Assembly (NCBI RefSeq): GCF_008831285.2
Contig: NC_045138.2
Location: 29,297,934 to 29,361,933 of the forward strand
DNA length: 64,000 bases
Direction of reading: 5' to 3'
DNA from: Nymphaea colorata
Taxonomy: Eukaryota > Streptophyta > Magnoliopsida > Nymphaeales > Nymphaeaceae
Shown: piece by piece, positions 22,158 through 34,460 of the stretch
Numbering within the stretch: the stretch's first letter is position 1
How the letters are laid out: each line of letters opens with the position of its first letter
Translations under genes and position numbers: made by a program
The notes under the pieces: model-generated
Told to the model about the DNA's origin: nothing
What the model saw: only the letters and a program-made list of their open reading frames with translations
The model's database searches: none

Positions 22158-22987
22158 GCACATCATTTACTTCTTCAAAGGTTTTTGCGATCGAGAGAAG
22201 TAAATCCTCTTAAACTATAAAGCCTCAATCAAATGGAACCTGGTGCAAGGACTAAAAAAAGGTTACTGTTTCTATAAAGTCCATTAATTCCAGCCTGAGT
22301 TTCAATTCTTTTTAGTTGTTCTGAGTCAAACCAGTTGCACCCTTGTTAGATTTTTCCCCAGTTCATGTCATAGCTGAGTTAAATCGATACCTGATCTGAA
22401 TAACTCTGAGTACATTTTCCTCCATTCTCAACATATTAATGTGCATTTAAGTTTCATCATTCACAACATAGTCTGGTAAATTTTCTCTTGAAAAAATCTC
22501 TCTTCTTTGTCAGAGCCGATTAATTAAGTGATTAATCCAAATTCAGTTAAGCAATGAGTTAAATCTGACCTATTAATATCACTATCCCTCTGACTCAACA
22601 CATTGCGTCAGAACCGACAGGTATGACTCTCTCTGGTCACTGCCTGAGATTAGTACGTAGTTGTTTGGCTACCCGAAGGAGTTGCTGGCGATTATGAATT
22701 TTCAATTCATTATAAACTGAAGATGGATTACTAATTGTAATATGTTATCAAGTTGAACACATGAGATTAATTATTGTGCTAACATGTATATTTAATATAT
22801 ACGAACGAAACTGTTGCTGAAGTTTATTTTTATGTTCTCGTGATGCATGCGCAGGTTGTGACCCAATCAATGTTTAAAAGAAAAGCATACCATGTGATAT
22901 ATTAATAAAAGTGAACCCATCCTTCGACATAGCAAATAATTTTTTAAACTAGTTCTTTCGTGGGCGAATATACACACGCGCGCATGT

Positions 22988-22990
22988 ATG

Positions 22991-23024
<34 letters not shown>

Positions 23025-23032
23025 GGTGTGTG
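22988..23032. repeat. (TA)n(TG)n microsatellite
   Basis: An alternating TATATA run passes into TGTGTG. It is low-complexity sequence with no gene nearby. Confidence 0.85.
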
Positions 23033-23746
23033 TGAATTGAAATCAGTCAACTACCTCTATAGTTTAAGGTCAGATGGTCATTTCTTTATTTTGTGTCACT
23101 CAAAACCACCACAAAAAGTGCATTTCGTCACTAAATACCATGGCCAATCAATTAGCCAACATAAATACACATTAAGGTTTTTGTGACATAAAATTAAAAA
23201 AAAAATTATGTGCTCACAGAGGTAGTTGGCTTGACCGGCCTGATATGCATACATCATTTCTCACGTAAAGAAACTGTCACTTTTCATAAATAAACACGGT
23301 AAACTATTCTTATAAAAATAACATAATTAATAATGACACATGAATTTTTTTTAATAGATTATTAATTTTTAGTCATCAAGTAAGCATCATGAATTATATT
23401 ATTAATATAAAAGAATAATTCATTTTTATGTTATTTAATTGATAAAACACTTCCGATGCAACGCTGCTGGGAGATGGGTCTCCCTACCTTCGTTGCTTAA
23501 AGAATCAAAGAATTACAGAAAACCATAGAAACAGGAAACACCAAAAACACAGTGGAGTAACCTACTGACTGTAATTGGTTAGCCACTCACAATAACAATT
23601 TACATCAATTCTCTTCATCAAAAGAGGAGATCATCTCTAGTTGCTAACCACTTATACACTATCTTTTTTTCAAGTCATTCAGTCATATTAATTATACAAC
23701 TTATAAATGTAGCCCTGAAAATATTTCTTAGTTCTTATACTTTAAA

Positions 23747-23749
<3 letters not shown>

Positions 23750-23791
<42 letters not shown>
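23750..23791. repeat. (AT)n microsatellite
   Basis: Uninterrupted AT dinucleotide run of about 21 units, in intergenic DNA. Confidence 0.95.
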
Positions 23792-23794
<3 letters not shown>

Positions 23795-24097
23795 TAATGC
23801 AGTCAAGTTCCTATTTTGTTTCATAGAGAAATAACTGTAAGGACAATGATCTTCATGTTCGAAAGGTTAAGAATTAAGAGAATCTCATTTTGTCAGATAT
23901 CTTAAACTTATTCTAAGAATAAAAAATTCAATAGCTTGAGTTTCATCAGCAACCTATAAAATCATAAAGCTCCGCAAAAACATAATATTTTGTTTTTGAT
24001 ACTCCATTGTATTGAAAACGTGAGGATCCTATTTGTAGGATGGTTAGTTCTGCAGCTCATAATAGAAATGATTTAGAGAGTATTGCCACACAATGTC

Positions 24098-24108
24098 ATA
24101 TATATATA

Positions 24109-24167
<59 letters not shown>
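24098..24167. repeat. (TA)n microsatellite
   Basis: About 70 bp of TA repeats with a single C interruption near 24110. Confidence 0.95.
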
Positions 24168-24169
<2 letters not shown>

Positions 24170-24699
24170 GAATGGTGACTTTTAGCTTTTCAAAGTCATT
24201 CAACCATCTAACCAAATTCGTCCAATTTAATTTAACATGATGGACACATCTATCTCTTGGGTATTTTTTTTCTTTTCCGATGACGATTTGGCTCTAACTT
24301 AGGAGATGCATGTTTACCATGCATGTGCTATTATAATTCAGTCGGTGCAGGTCTTTTGTTACTGTGTATTGAAGAACATATCCTCATTGCTTCAGTTTTA
24401 CAGACCAGGAATCCCTATTGAACTGTAAACCTCTTTTCTGTTTTTTGCTTGCACATTCTTGAGTTAAGTCACGCCATCTTGCCAGATGTGCAATTGTAAA
24501 GCCTGGCTCAAACTTAGGGGCCTCATGTAATTGGGGCACTTCTTTGGTGCACAAGATAAAAGGAAGAGAACAAATGAGCACACTCCTATAGTTCTCAGTT
24601 GATTCTGACATCCACACCCCGCCGGAACTTAATGGTTCTCCCAAGTCAGGTGTGTATGGAAAAAATGTGTGTTTATCTATGTGTCTGCTATATATATAC

Positions 24700-24870
24700 A
24701 TCGGATGTTGCCAAATGGCTAAAAGTTAAAAATTTATTATTAAAAGCACCATGAATTAAAGACATCATGAACCATTATTGTGATTTATGCTCATGTGATA
24801 GTTGTTTTATAGTGACAAATTTTCTATTTTTAATGATCCAGTAACATCTAATATATAGCAACATACAACT
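24700..24870. mobile_element. TIR-element remnant, same family as 48079-48526
   Basis: The left end (GATGTTGCCAAATGGCT) and the right end, read in reverse (TATGTTGCTATATATTAGATGT), are related inverted ends. The right end closely resembles the right end of the element at 48526. Interior motifs AGCACCATGAA and ATGTGATAG recur there too. Borders are approximate and no target duplication was identified. Confidence 0.45.
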
Positions 24871-25939
24871 GACTAAAAATTAAAAAAATTGTTGGTAAAA
24901 GCAATCAATAAAAGAGCATTAACAACAGTTTATCGTGTGACAACAGTTCGTGATGCTTTTAGCAAGAGGCCATATAGTGCTGGTTTTTGAATTTAACCAT
25001 GTAGCAGCATGGCAGGAAAGAGAGAGACCCTTTTTGTCCTTGCAATGTCAAACTACTTTTCTTTTCTTAATTGAGATCCTCACCTTATATGTTGGCCAGC
25101 GACTTAGACTACATGGTTAAAAACTACACTTTGAAATTGCAACGTGAAACTTTTAAACTAAGAGGCACAAGGTTTAAAACTATACCTTCAAATTGTAGGT
25201 AAGATTGATCAAATATACATGGGGGCGTACCCACTCCCAGCCGTAGTTGAACCAACAGCTTGACCATTTGTTCCATGGTTCCTTGGAATGTAAAATCAAA
25301 TTCAAGCCCTCGTTGGTTTCTCGGGAATTAATTCACACATTTTCTGGCGTTCGCCCATTTTCCAGGATATCCTGTCTTCACTTCCCCGTCTTTACTTGTT
25401 AGGTGCAGGAAAAACTCTGACGGGAAGGACAGCTTGGTCCGCGAATCTTGCTCAAACACTGGATATATCTGTGACGTTCATGATTGACTACGGTTGTCTG
25501 TCGGGAAAAAGAAACTATTCACCCTGCAAGGATGGTCCATTTGGAAAGGGGTAAAAAAACTGATCTACTGCATGGTTGTCTGCTGGAAAAACAAAATAAA
25601 TTTAAGCCTCCAAGCATTAACACATATTTCCACGGATAAACAATGTCCGTAGAATGATCATTATGTACAAATTAAGAAGTAATCACAAACTGAAATTAAT
25701 AAGATCCAAATCAAATAGATTTAGGTTCAGTTGATCCGTAGCAAGTTACAATCAAGTAAAGACTACCCTGATTAGCAAAGTTATCCCAACTCATAGTGCA
25801 TGAAAATGCCTGCCCCACACCCACCAGGAAAGCAAGAATTGACTGCCAATCAATGCCTTTAGAAAGTTGATGTTCGAATGCAACGCAAATCTGATGATCA
25901 TTTGTATTAATAGCAAAGCAATTGGAAGAAGAAGGTCGC

Positions 25940-28900
25940 TTATGGTTCAATGGCATCCGCGGACATAGCTGTGCCTTCAAGGATTTCAGGAAAAGGGATC
26001 AAGGCACAACAATGATAATACCCATTATCATCATACGCAAACCTCTGAGATAAGTGCGCTTCACGAATCAGATATTCACCCCAGTCTTCAGATCCATATT
26101 GCTTGATGATGGAGCGTGCATCAAATGAATCGTGTCTTCTGCTATTCTTCCTGAACAGTTTTGACAGCTTCAAATACCGCTCAAGAAAATTTTTTTCCAT
26201 CCAAAGATGAGAACTAGGGAGGGAACTCACCCTTTCCTGTGCCTCACGTTCATTACCGTTGCATGCAGCTGAAATTAAAATGAGAAAAGTCGTATGCGAT
26301 ACCGTAGACAATTTGTCGGGGATTTACAGAAAAACATCAGGAAGGAGGATGAATAAAGGGAATTTAATCAGGTAAATTTATATATAAACAGGAAATTAGT
26401 TTGCTAATTTAACCCTACTCTCAGAATAGACTGGCAGATCACAGAGTGCAGTCACAATGGAAGGCAAATAAGACTGGATCTAACACGATACCTTCAATTT
26501 TCTGTTGTCCTTCTCAATAACAAGACCAGCTTCATCATATGCATCGATAATGACTTCTAGTAAAGCTCAGGAATCCATCAGACTTTCCACGTTGCTGACG
26601 TGCAAGTAAAAGCTTTCAGAATATTTAATCTAATGCACTATTTGCTAAATTGTTACTTCAAATATTTTGGATACGACAGGCACGTAGCAAGCGCTCCTCT
26701 CCATCAATTACCTCAACAGGTGCATATAGGACACCAGCTATTGATGGTGACCCTTTCATGCAAGTCTGCAAAGATGGCTCATCAATATTTCCATATATTC
26801 TGCATGTTAAAATGACAAACTACTTACCAGGCCTTTTAATCGTATAGAAATGGGGCGACCCTCCAAAGCATCCCACACACTCGAGGACACTTTCTGAACA
26901 TGACAGAAAACAGTATCAGAAGATTGAGTATTCAATGAGTCCTTGCATGGAGCTACCATAAGGATTTAAACCTGCAAAACATCTATGGCTGTAGCAACAC
27001 GGTCCTTGTTCCACAATTTCAGCATGAGAACGGTTAAATGAAAAGTTTTTGGCTTGATGAAAATTGACTGGTCAATGCGCAAATCTGCAGAGACAAAATA
27101 GCACGTCCATCTGTAATTTGAGCATGATGTGGATTCCAAAAGAAGAAATCAGAAACACCCTGGGAGAGATAACAATGTTCAGATCCATGCAAGCTAAAGA
27201 CAGTTTAGAGCTGTCTCAAATAGGTGCATTTGCTGGGGATTAATGTGTGTCCAGATGTGATGCTTTCAAAAGCTGACATACACACGCACACACATGTACC
27301 AGTATATACATTGAAATCCAATTCATAAAACATAATGTTAACAGTCAGACTGTCTATTTTGTATCGTTTGACATTTGGGGAGAACCTCCATCCATCACCT
27401 TGATCTTAAATTGGCACTTGACGGAATTAGGATATTTAACTGTCAACAAACGTGCATTTCACATTAAACCAAAAGTTCAGGATCTTTATCTTCATCCAAG
27501 ATGAATTTCAACTGCTTCCTCAATCATTTCTCGTTAAGTTTATCATTGCATACCATATTCTTGTAAAAAGACAAATGATTAGTGACTGACTAATAGCATT
27601 TAATGTTCCTTCACGAACTTCCATTTACGGGCATAATGCAGTCCAAGCCAACAGCCACGTCTCATGGGAAGGTCTCCGCAGAACTTTAACCTTGCAGCAA
27701 AGACACACCCCATGTATCAAACTCTTGAACATCCTTCAGTCTGCACGCTACAAGCTGACCCCCTACCCAGGTATACAGAACCATTGAAGCATTCGTTCAG
27801 TATATCCAATTAATTCACTAGGTGGACTGCAGCCAAATGTCATTACTTCATAGAGTTCCCTAGTTTTTACCTTCAGCCCCCTCAGTGCCTTGCCACTTGC
27901 AACCTACAAAATTTTCAATATCTTGTTTAAAAAAGTACTGTTATTGTGCAGGTTCCGTGCTTTTCCCAGACACATGAAACAGCAAATGTTTGCTTTATTG
28001 GCAGGTCAACGAAAAAAAGTATTAAACAAAACTAGTTGGGAATCTGCACAAGCACCGCATAAGCAGATACAGAGCTTTGTCACCCATACTACAATAGGAA
28101 CAACGTATGGAAAGTAGGTCTCAAATCATAATTCCATTGGTGGGCAGAGGTAAAAGAAGTATTCAGCTAATCAATAGTGAAGAATGAGAGAAATTACTTA
28201 ACGTAAATGAATTAATAAGTCAACAACTGATCCTGAAGAAATAATACCCTCTGAAAAGTATGGCAGACAGTGAGACAACTAACATGGATCATACCCATAA
28301 AAACCCTGCCCAAATAAATCTTATTATAGGCTGAATGCAGTTTACCAGATAAGCCAGAGTTTGCTACTTGAGTTGTGTTCTTTCCAGTATGTAAGTCGTC
28401 CATCACAACTTTCACGTGTTCATTGTCATCTTGAACCTTGAGATTAACAGAAACAGTAGAACCTTCTGCCAGAGTACAAATTTTATCTTCCTCCTCTTCT
28501 GAAAAATCTTCATTCTGATCATTCTCTATGTCCCCATCTACTTGACAAGTTGAAACTCCCAAGATGGAGTTCTGAAAGTTGACTAGCTTGTCAACAAGGC
28601 TCGGATAAATAGCCAAAGGAAGAGAGACAAAATGGGAGTAATCTAGTCTTGGGCTCTTAACTGCCTGCAAGAGAAAGGTAAGTGAGGCTTGGATACAGAT
28701 CTCTCACTAGCCAATCTTGCCTAATAGTAAGGTTATCACTAGCCAATCTTGCCTAATAGTAAGGCTAAAGAAAATTTATTACATGCAGGACACTAAAAGA
28801 TGCAAGTTCAAACGTAATATCATTTAAGAAAGTTAATTTGATAATAGAAACTTAGCAACATATATAGTTAGGTTGAAGTAGATGAGTCTTGCAATTGTAA

Positions 28901-31900
28901 TAAAAAATATGATTGCAGACATAGTGAAGCAAAAAAAAAACATCACGTGGAAGGAGACTGACTGACCTCATCAAGTAAAGCTTTAATCCTTTCCATTGCC
29001 CTAGTTACGTCCTCAACAGAAGCACCTTGAACAGCTATCAGAAAAATAGTAAAATGAAAACTGATTCACTGATATTATGGTTGGGCCAGTGAGGGCAGAT
29101 TCTAGTGGACCATATGGAGATGCAAGAGAAAACTCATCTAAGAAGTAAGGAACCAAAAAAGAGAAGCAATCAAAGCTTTAAAGCAATACCTTACTTGACA
29201 AACAAGGAATTCCAAGCCAGACTTTGTTGAGCACAATACTTCATATAATTAATAATTAGTGTCATTCGTCTCAGATCCCAGTGTTTTATTACACAACCAG
29301 ATCAATAAAGGACACTGATTCCGTTGGAAATAGTGATGCATGAACAGCTTGAGCTTGACGAAAAGCTTAAACTTAGCTGGCAAAGTTATAGCATAGCAAA
29401 GTTACAGCAGAGTTTTCTCACCTGATATCACCCCAGCTGAGTTTGATTAAACCAGAATTAACTTAGCACAAAAAATTGAATATAAGAATAAGATTTTCCT
29501 TATTTCACTGAACATGGATAAGTTATTGTTAGTAACCGGTTATGGATTTGGATCGGTTCCTAATTGGGGCAGACCCAATAAGGATACAAATAGGTCGAAC
29601 GCAATGAGGGAGGGATCATCGGTTAATTGAAGTCCTTTACATCTGTGTGGAAAAAACCCTAGGGCTGAGTGTGTGCATGTGGGATTGGGGTTGCTTTGTA
29701 AGGGTTCCCAAGTTAGCTGGTGGTTGCTAACAATGGTATCAAAGCCAGGTTCTGTAGAACGCAAGCGGCAGACTACAAAAGAGGTGGGAAATACGTTTGC
29801 AAGGACCAATCAGACCATGGATGGCTTGAATAAGCAGTTGCTGATCATGACAATGGAATACCGGCAGATGCAGGAACTGCTTGAAGAATTCCTAGGTGGG
29901 AAAACAACAAGTGTTGTTGCCTCAGAGCGAGGAAGCTGTGGAAAAGTACTTGTAGATGTTTCAACGCCTTCAACAAACAAAAACATGGAAGATGATGCTT
30001 GGGCTCCAAGGACGGCACCAAACACTCCTCAAGGAGATGCATTGGGGTTCCATGGACCTGAGCATGTCGAGTCAGCCAGGCCTTTCACGCACTTCCCTCT
30101 AGCTTGTGATACCAAAGAAGGTGTGGATGTTTTCCCTCTGCAATCGATGGGAGTACATGGTGATAGAGAACTACGGGAGCAACCAGGGAAAGTCTCCACC
30201 AGGCCTTTCACGCCTATGTCACATGGGTGCGGGGTGTGGGTGCCGGTGCTAACATTTTTGAAGGGATTCTCTTACTAGTGTGACAGCCTGACAGGTTTAA
30301 ATTGCATATCCTCTACTTATCAAGATGTAATTCAATAATTACTTGACAAGCAGTAAAGCTCGAGGTTCTCAAGTAGGCATTGACAGCAACTGGGAACAAT
30401 TTTCTCTTAGAATGCATGGTTTTGTCTGTTGATATCTCTCAACCCATTCATAAAACAGTTGTATGTCTCCAGTTTCAATCAGAACTACCCATGACATACA
30501 GACTCTGCTGAGGTCAGCAGTTGACATCATCAAAATACGACAACTCATATTCACAGTGTATATAGCTCACAACTTTGAAAATGCTGTTCTCATAAAAAGG
30601 AGTTTGACTCAATTCAATGTTATTGGGTCATCTAAAAGAACTGTCAAGTGATTCTAAGCCCAAACCGGAAACCCAAACTTGAAAACTACATACCTATTTA
30701 TGTAGAACTTCCAAATTAATCTTGATTTCTCAGACCAGAGAACTGATGAAGTTCAATTTGTCTCTCTGATCTCTACTTCTCATCGGTCATTAGATTTTTG
30801 TTCAAGTAACAATATTTGAATCCCTAAGGTGGCAGGTCTGCACCCATCTGCACTTCAGCAAAGCTACTTGAAATGTATGGATATGTCCATCCATAAGTGA
30901 AGCTTGAATGCAGGGAGGTTCTTATAAGGCATTTCAGAACTAGTCCAGACCCCAAAAACTAATGTATTAAGGAAGCAAACATTTTTTGACCAATAATCTG
31001 AGCTCGACCTGAAAATCTTTTATGGGACTTGCAAGTCGTAGGACGCCAACCACCAAAAAAAGAAAACACCCTTTTGATCAGCTACACTAAGATAACTATT
31101 TTTTTCCTAAGATAGCAATCTAGAGTCTAGATAACTTCCCTTTAACATTGAAAAAAGGCATATTAAAGCATTTGTTTCAGCACCTTATCAGAATTTGCAA
31201 ATCCTTATATCAAACTAAAGTGGCAACCAAGACAACCTTTTCTGGAGTAGTAACCAAGACATTCAAAAGGATTAAAAAGCTCTAATCTTATTCTAGCACA
31301 GTAACAGTCTGAGAACTGATATGTTGTAATTAGATGGTTGTATGAGAAAAAATGAGAAGTATGGGAATTTGTTCACGAAATGGTGCATCATAGTGTAGGA
31401 CTCTTAGTCGATTCCCTATCTCCCAGGTGATCTTTTAGTTTATTCTTCAAAGAAGCAATACTCTAATTTCTATATTCATGTACGAACCAATATAGCACAG
31501 AATATAATTCAACTCTAACCTGTTTAGCAAACCAAACAAAGAATGCATACAAAACAGAGAAAGAAACAAGCCACAAACAGGGAAGGCACCATTCACATAT
31601 TACTTCTGTTTTATCAGAAAATCTAGCAGTCAAATACTTTTGGTCAAAATAAATACAAACACAACATAATTGCTATCATTAATTTATGCAAATTCCAGGT
31701 TTTCAAACACTTACTGACTTCCAAGTCCTCTTTAGATGAGGGCAAAAGTATTCTTACTCCTGCCTCCTCCTCGATTTTCTTTTGAGTGAATCCTCTGAGG
31801 AAAGAAAAGATAAATTTTACAACTGAGGAATAAATCTGATCATTTAAGACTGGTAAACACTTGAATAGAATCATGCTGATATTAATGAAAAGAAGTTAAT

Positions 31901-34251
31901 CTGATGCATGTGAAAAACAATATAAAATAAAGCAAGAGACTAATGATTGATGTAGGCACCCTTTCCCTTTGATGAAGCCAACCAAGGAAGCATCAACCTG
32001 CCCAAACATAGATAAAAATTAGAAAAGTATAATTTGGAGCAGTTTATTTATTTATCTGCAACAGTTCATAAGATTTCACTGGGCAAGTAAGCAGCTACTC
32101 AAAGGATATATTCACAACCCCAAAGTGTGTATGCTAATTGGCATTTACTTCAGCTAATATATTTGCGTTAAGTATTTACTCAGGAATATAGATCTATTCG
32201 TTAAAAGTGAAACTGACTTTCACTTATGTGTGTGTGTGCGCACAGGTTGAATACATTTTCCAGAATCAGAATTTATCTAGCAACAAAAGGATTATGACAA
32301 CCAACAGGAACCACAAATCAAAAATCAAGAGTCCAAGCAGGATGACCATGGAAACCCTCTTCCAAGTTCCAACCACAAATGAGATGTTTACAAGCAGACA
32401 CAAAAGGTACAGTGGCCACTAAAATAAAAGTACAAGAAGGTTTTTAAGCAATGTCACTTTAAGACAAAAAGGAAAGGAAAAAAAATAGTACCTCGATGGA
32501 AGTCGAATAATGCAACTCAGCAGCAGGATTATCTGATAGTGAAGTACCTAAGTCATCTATAGTTTCCACCTGAGTTGGGCCTCGAGAAATGTGCTCTGGA
32601 GACTTTGATTTCCTTGGATAGTATGTAACAGCTATTTCCTGAGGCAGGGTTGATTTTTCTGAAGCTGCAGCTCCAGTATCATTATTCAGAGAATTGGAAC
32701 CCAAAGATACTGATTTGGAATTTTTGGTATGTTTTACTGTATCCTGTCCAAAATCAGCAGTTGCCCAAGAAACTTCATGATGGTCTTCCTGACCACCAGC
32801 ATCAGCATTTGAATCTAACTGAGGCCTCACAGGCAGGACCTCACTGTGAATGTTTGCTTCCTTGATCAAGCTTCCTTGAATTCATAGAGAAAGGATGTTA
32901 GGAAAAAAGAAGTTAAGCACCCAGGAAGGTCAGCGATTATTCAGTCACATGAAAATGAACTTGGCCTCTGCTTCTTAAGCGAGGTATAACATAGCCATGA
33001 GAGACAGACAAAACAACTATCAGGAAGATGCATATACGCCATCTATGTACATTCATCTCACATGTCAACGGATGAAACAAACCTTCAGTAGAGGATGATG
33101 GCAAATTAACCGGCCTCCATACGGAAGTTTTTGATTTCCTCCTCTTGTTCCCATCCATTTCACTTGGCCTAGTGTTCCATTTAGTAACTCTTTCAGCAGA
33201 GGCAAAGGTAAGAAAAAAACCGTGTTCCTGTATACATTTGACAATTAATCAAATTTTCATCTCTTGTGGACATCCTAAAATGTTGAAAGTAGCTTCAAAA
33301 TTTAGTGGAGTTAATTTATAAAAAGCAAAACAGGACACAGTCACACAAACCAGAATATGGGTTGAGAGAAAAGGAGATATGTGTGCGTGCAAGTGTTTGT
33401 ATCTTCCAATTCTGTAAGTTACATTTAGATATGAAGTACTCATAAACAAGAAAGCATACAAATGACTAATAACCATTAACGTTAATTATATTCAGATTCC
33501 ATATAAAGGAGAAGTAAATTCAAATAGAATCTTGAGAACTTGCAAAGAAAGATAAAGCATAAACTTAGAGGTTGAAAAAGAAAACAGCATTCTGATATGC
33601 GAGGAAGTGAAAGCTCTATGAACACTTGGCAACCTAAGGGAATAGCTTCAAAGAATCAAACCTGACAGTAGTTTATATGCTTTCGGAGAAGAATAGTAGC
33701 ATTTGACACCTTCAAGGCTTGACTTATTCTGAAAATTTTTAAAACAAAGACGCAGGAAACAGTATCAAAAACTAAAACACAGATAGCATGGAGTTCAACA
33801 GCAATGGCATCAATCATGAACAAAAACAATGATAGCTGTGCCAGTAAACCAAAAATCTAAGCACGACTTTAACTTAATAGACAGTTAGCAGAAAAACAAT
33901 AAAAAACTTAAAATAGAGACAAAATGAATAAGCAGTACTTAAACAAACAAACCACCGGAAAATCCCAACGAAGAATGCCACATGGGATGCAAAAATTCAT
34001 TATCACAAACTCAGCCGCAAGCAACGATCGAAATGCGAGACAATTGGCTCCCATTTTTCCATCCCACCATGAAACAGCATACTAAAAAGGAAAGTCGATA
34101 TTTTGAACTAAACAAACTTAACGAGAAGCGAAGGCTACACAAATCAGCAGAAGCAATGCGGAATGGAGGAATTCAGAGACTATGATGAATGAGAAAAAAG
34201 CTACACAAGAAAACCCTATTTTGTGATTCGGAAATTTCCCCTGAGAAGAGA

Positions 34252-34301
<50 letters not shown>

Positions 34302-34328
34302 CTTAAAAAAGGAACTGGTCGGGATCAT
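25940..34328 (-). CDS. ASCC1: ASCC1-like protein: KH domain plus 2H phosphoesterase (LigT/AKAP7-like)
   Basis: Fourteen coding exons in transcript order: 34328-34303, 33728-33662, 33227-33083, 32874-32492, 31997-31960, 31794-31715, 29034-28967, 28664-28346, 27084-26972, 26893-26828, 26765-26675, 26556-26492, 26268-26231, 26150-25940. All have GT-AG borders and total 1710 nt (569 residues) with no frame break. Residues 208-269 form a KH domain (GKGG at 218-221, then TQKKIEEEAGV). The C-terminal half is a 2H phosphoesterase with its two HxT motifs: H391-L-T393 (in KPKTFHLTVLML) and H489-A-T491 (in LHATVMN). The C-terminus (SFDARSI, YGSEDWGEYLI, GYYHCC) is typical of ASCC1. In animals ASCC1 is a subunit of the ASC-1 complex linked to transcription and alkylation-damage repair; the plant role is inferred. 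Residues ~85-205 are low-complexity linker. The first ~31 residues come from two tiny exons and may be a targeting leader. Alternative start: MDGNKRRK at 33158. The longest intron (29035-31714) holds a retroelement fragment. Confidence 0.92.
29527..29732 (+). mobile_element. 5' LTR of a retrotransposon fragment in an ASCC1-like intron
   Basis: 206-bp segment with 6-bp inverted ends, TGTTAG at 29527 and CTAACA at 29732, followed one base later by a primer-binding site (TGGTATCAAAGCC, 29734-29746). It is inserted antisense to the host gene in the intron 29035-31714. No 3' LTR was found. Confidence 0.8.
29733..30277 (+). pseudogene. gag N-terminus of the truncated retroelement
   Basis: A frame opens at the primer-binding site (MVSKPGSVERKR) and runs about 180 codons. 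It includes a hydrophilic, probably coiled-coil part (LLIMTMEYRQMQELLEEFL) typical of the start of plant LTR-element polyproteins, then low-complexity sequence. The phrase AGGCCTTTCACGC occurs twice (30077 and 30201). From 30214 the frame runs into a truncated copy of the CTATGTCAC MITE. There is no capsid zinc knuckle or pol domain, so the element is dead. Confidence 0.6.
30214..30255 (+). mobile_element. truncated copy of the CTATGTCAC MITE family
   Basis: About 36 bp starting CTATGTCACATGGGTGC follow the left end of the element at 46858 with few mismatches, and then similarity is lost. No right end (GTGACATAG-like) and no target duplication were found, so only the left terminus remains. 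Confidence 0.5.
34247..34297. repeat. (GA)n microsatellite beside an exon border
   Basis: About 50 bp of GA repeats on the plus strand. Read in the sense of the ASCC1-like gene, it is a (CT)n tract beginning right after the donor GTAAAT of the first intron (exon ends at 34303). Confidence 0.95.
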
Positions 34329-34460
34329 CTGAAAGATGATCCTAAGAAAGAAGAAGAAGAAGAATGTCACGTTTTTCGTTCCTCTCTTTCCCCTGCGAAC
34401 GACTAGCGCGGGGAAGAAGAGAGAAACCGCGGGAGTAGGTTTCAATGGTGATTGAGTGAC
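34329..34460 (-). promoter_or_regulatory. probable 5'UTR and promoter-proximal region of the ASCC1-like gene
   Basis: Upstream of the first ATG the minus strand shows TTCTTCTTCTTCTT and CTCTCTTCTTCC pyrimidine tracts and a GC-rich patch, typical of plant 5' leaders. The exact transcription start is not visible. Confidence 0.4.

Larger units (their letters stand above)
22158..25939. other. intergenic, no gene recognised
   Basis: AT-rich with several (AT)n and (TG)n tracts and one TIR-element remnant listed separately. The ORF at 24384-24701 (minus) has no recognisable domain and overlaps repeat-like sequence. The last ~230 bp probably include the 3'UTR of the ASCC1-like gene. Confidence 0.5.

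Noticed and set aside
25711-25980. Minus-strand ORF at the end of the ASCC1-like gene
   Set aside because: It overlaps the terminal exon in another frame and continues into the 3'UTR; the ASCC1 frame is clearly the real one.
29540-30211. Minus-strand ORFs over the retroelement fragment
   Set aside because: Antisense shadows; the plus strand carries the LTR, primer-binding site and gag start in consistent order.
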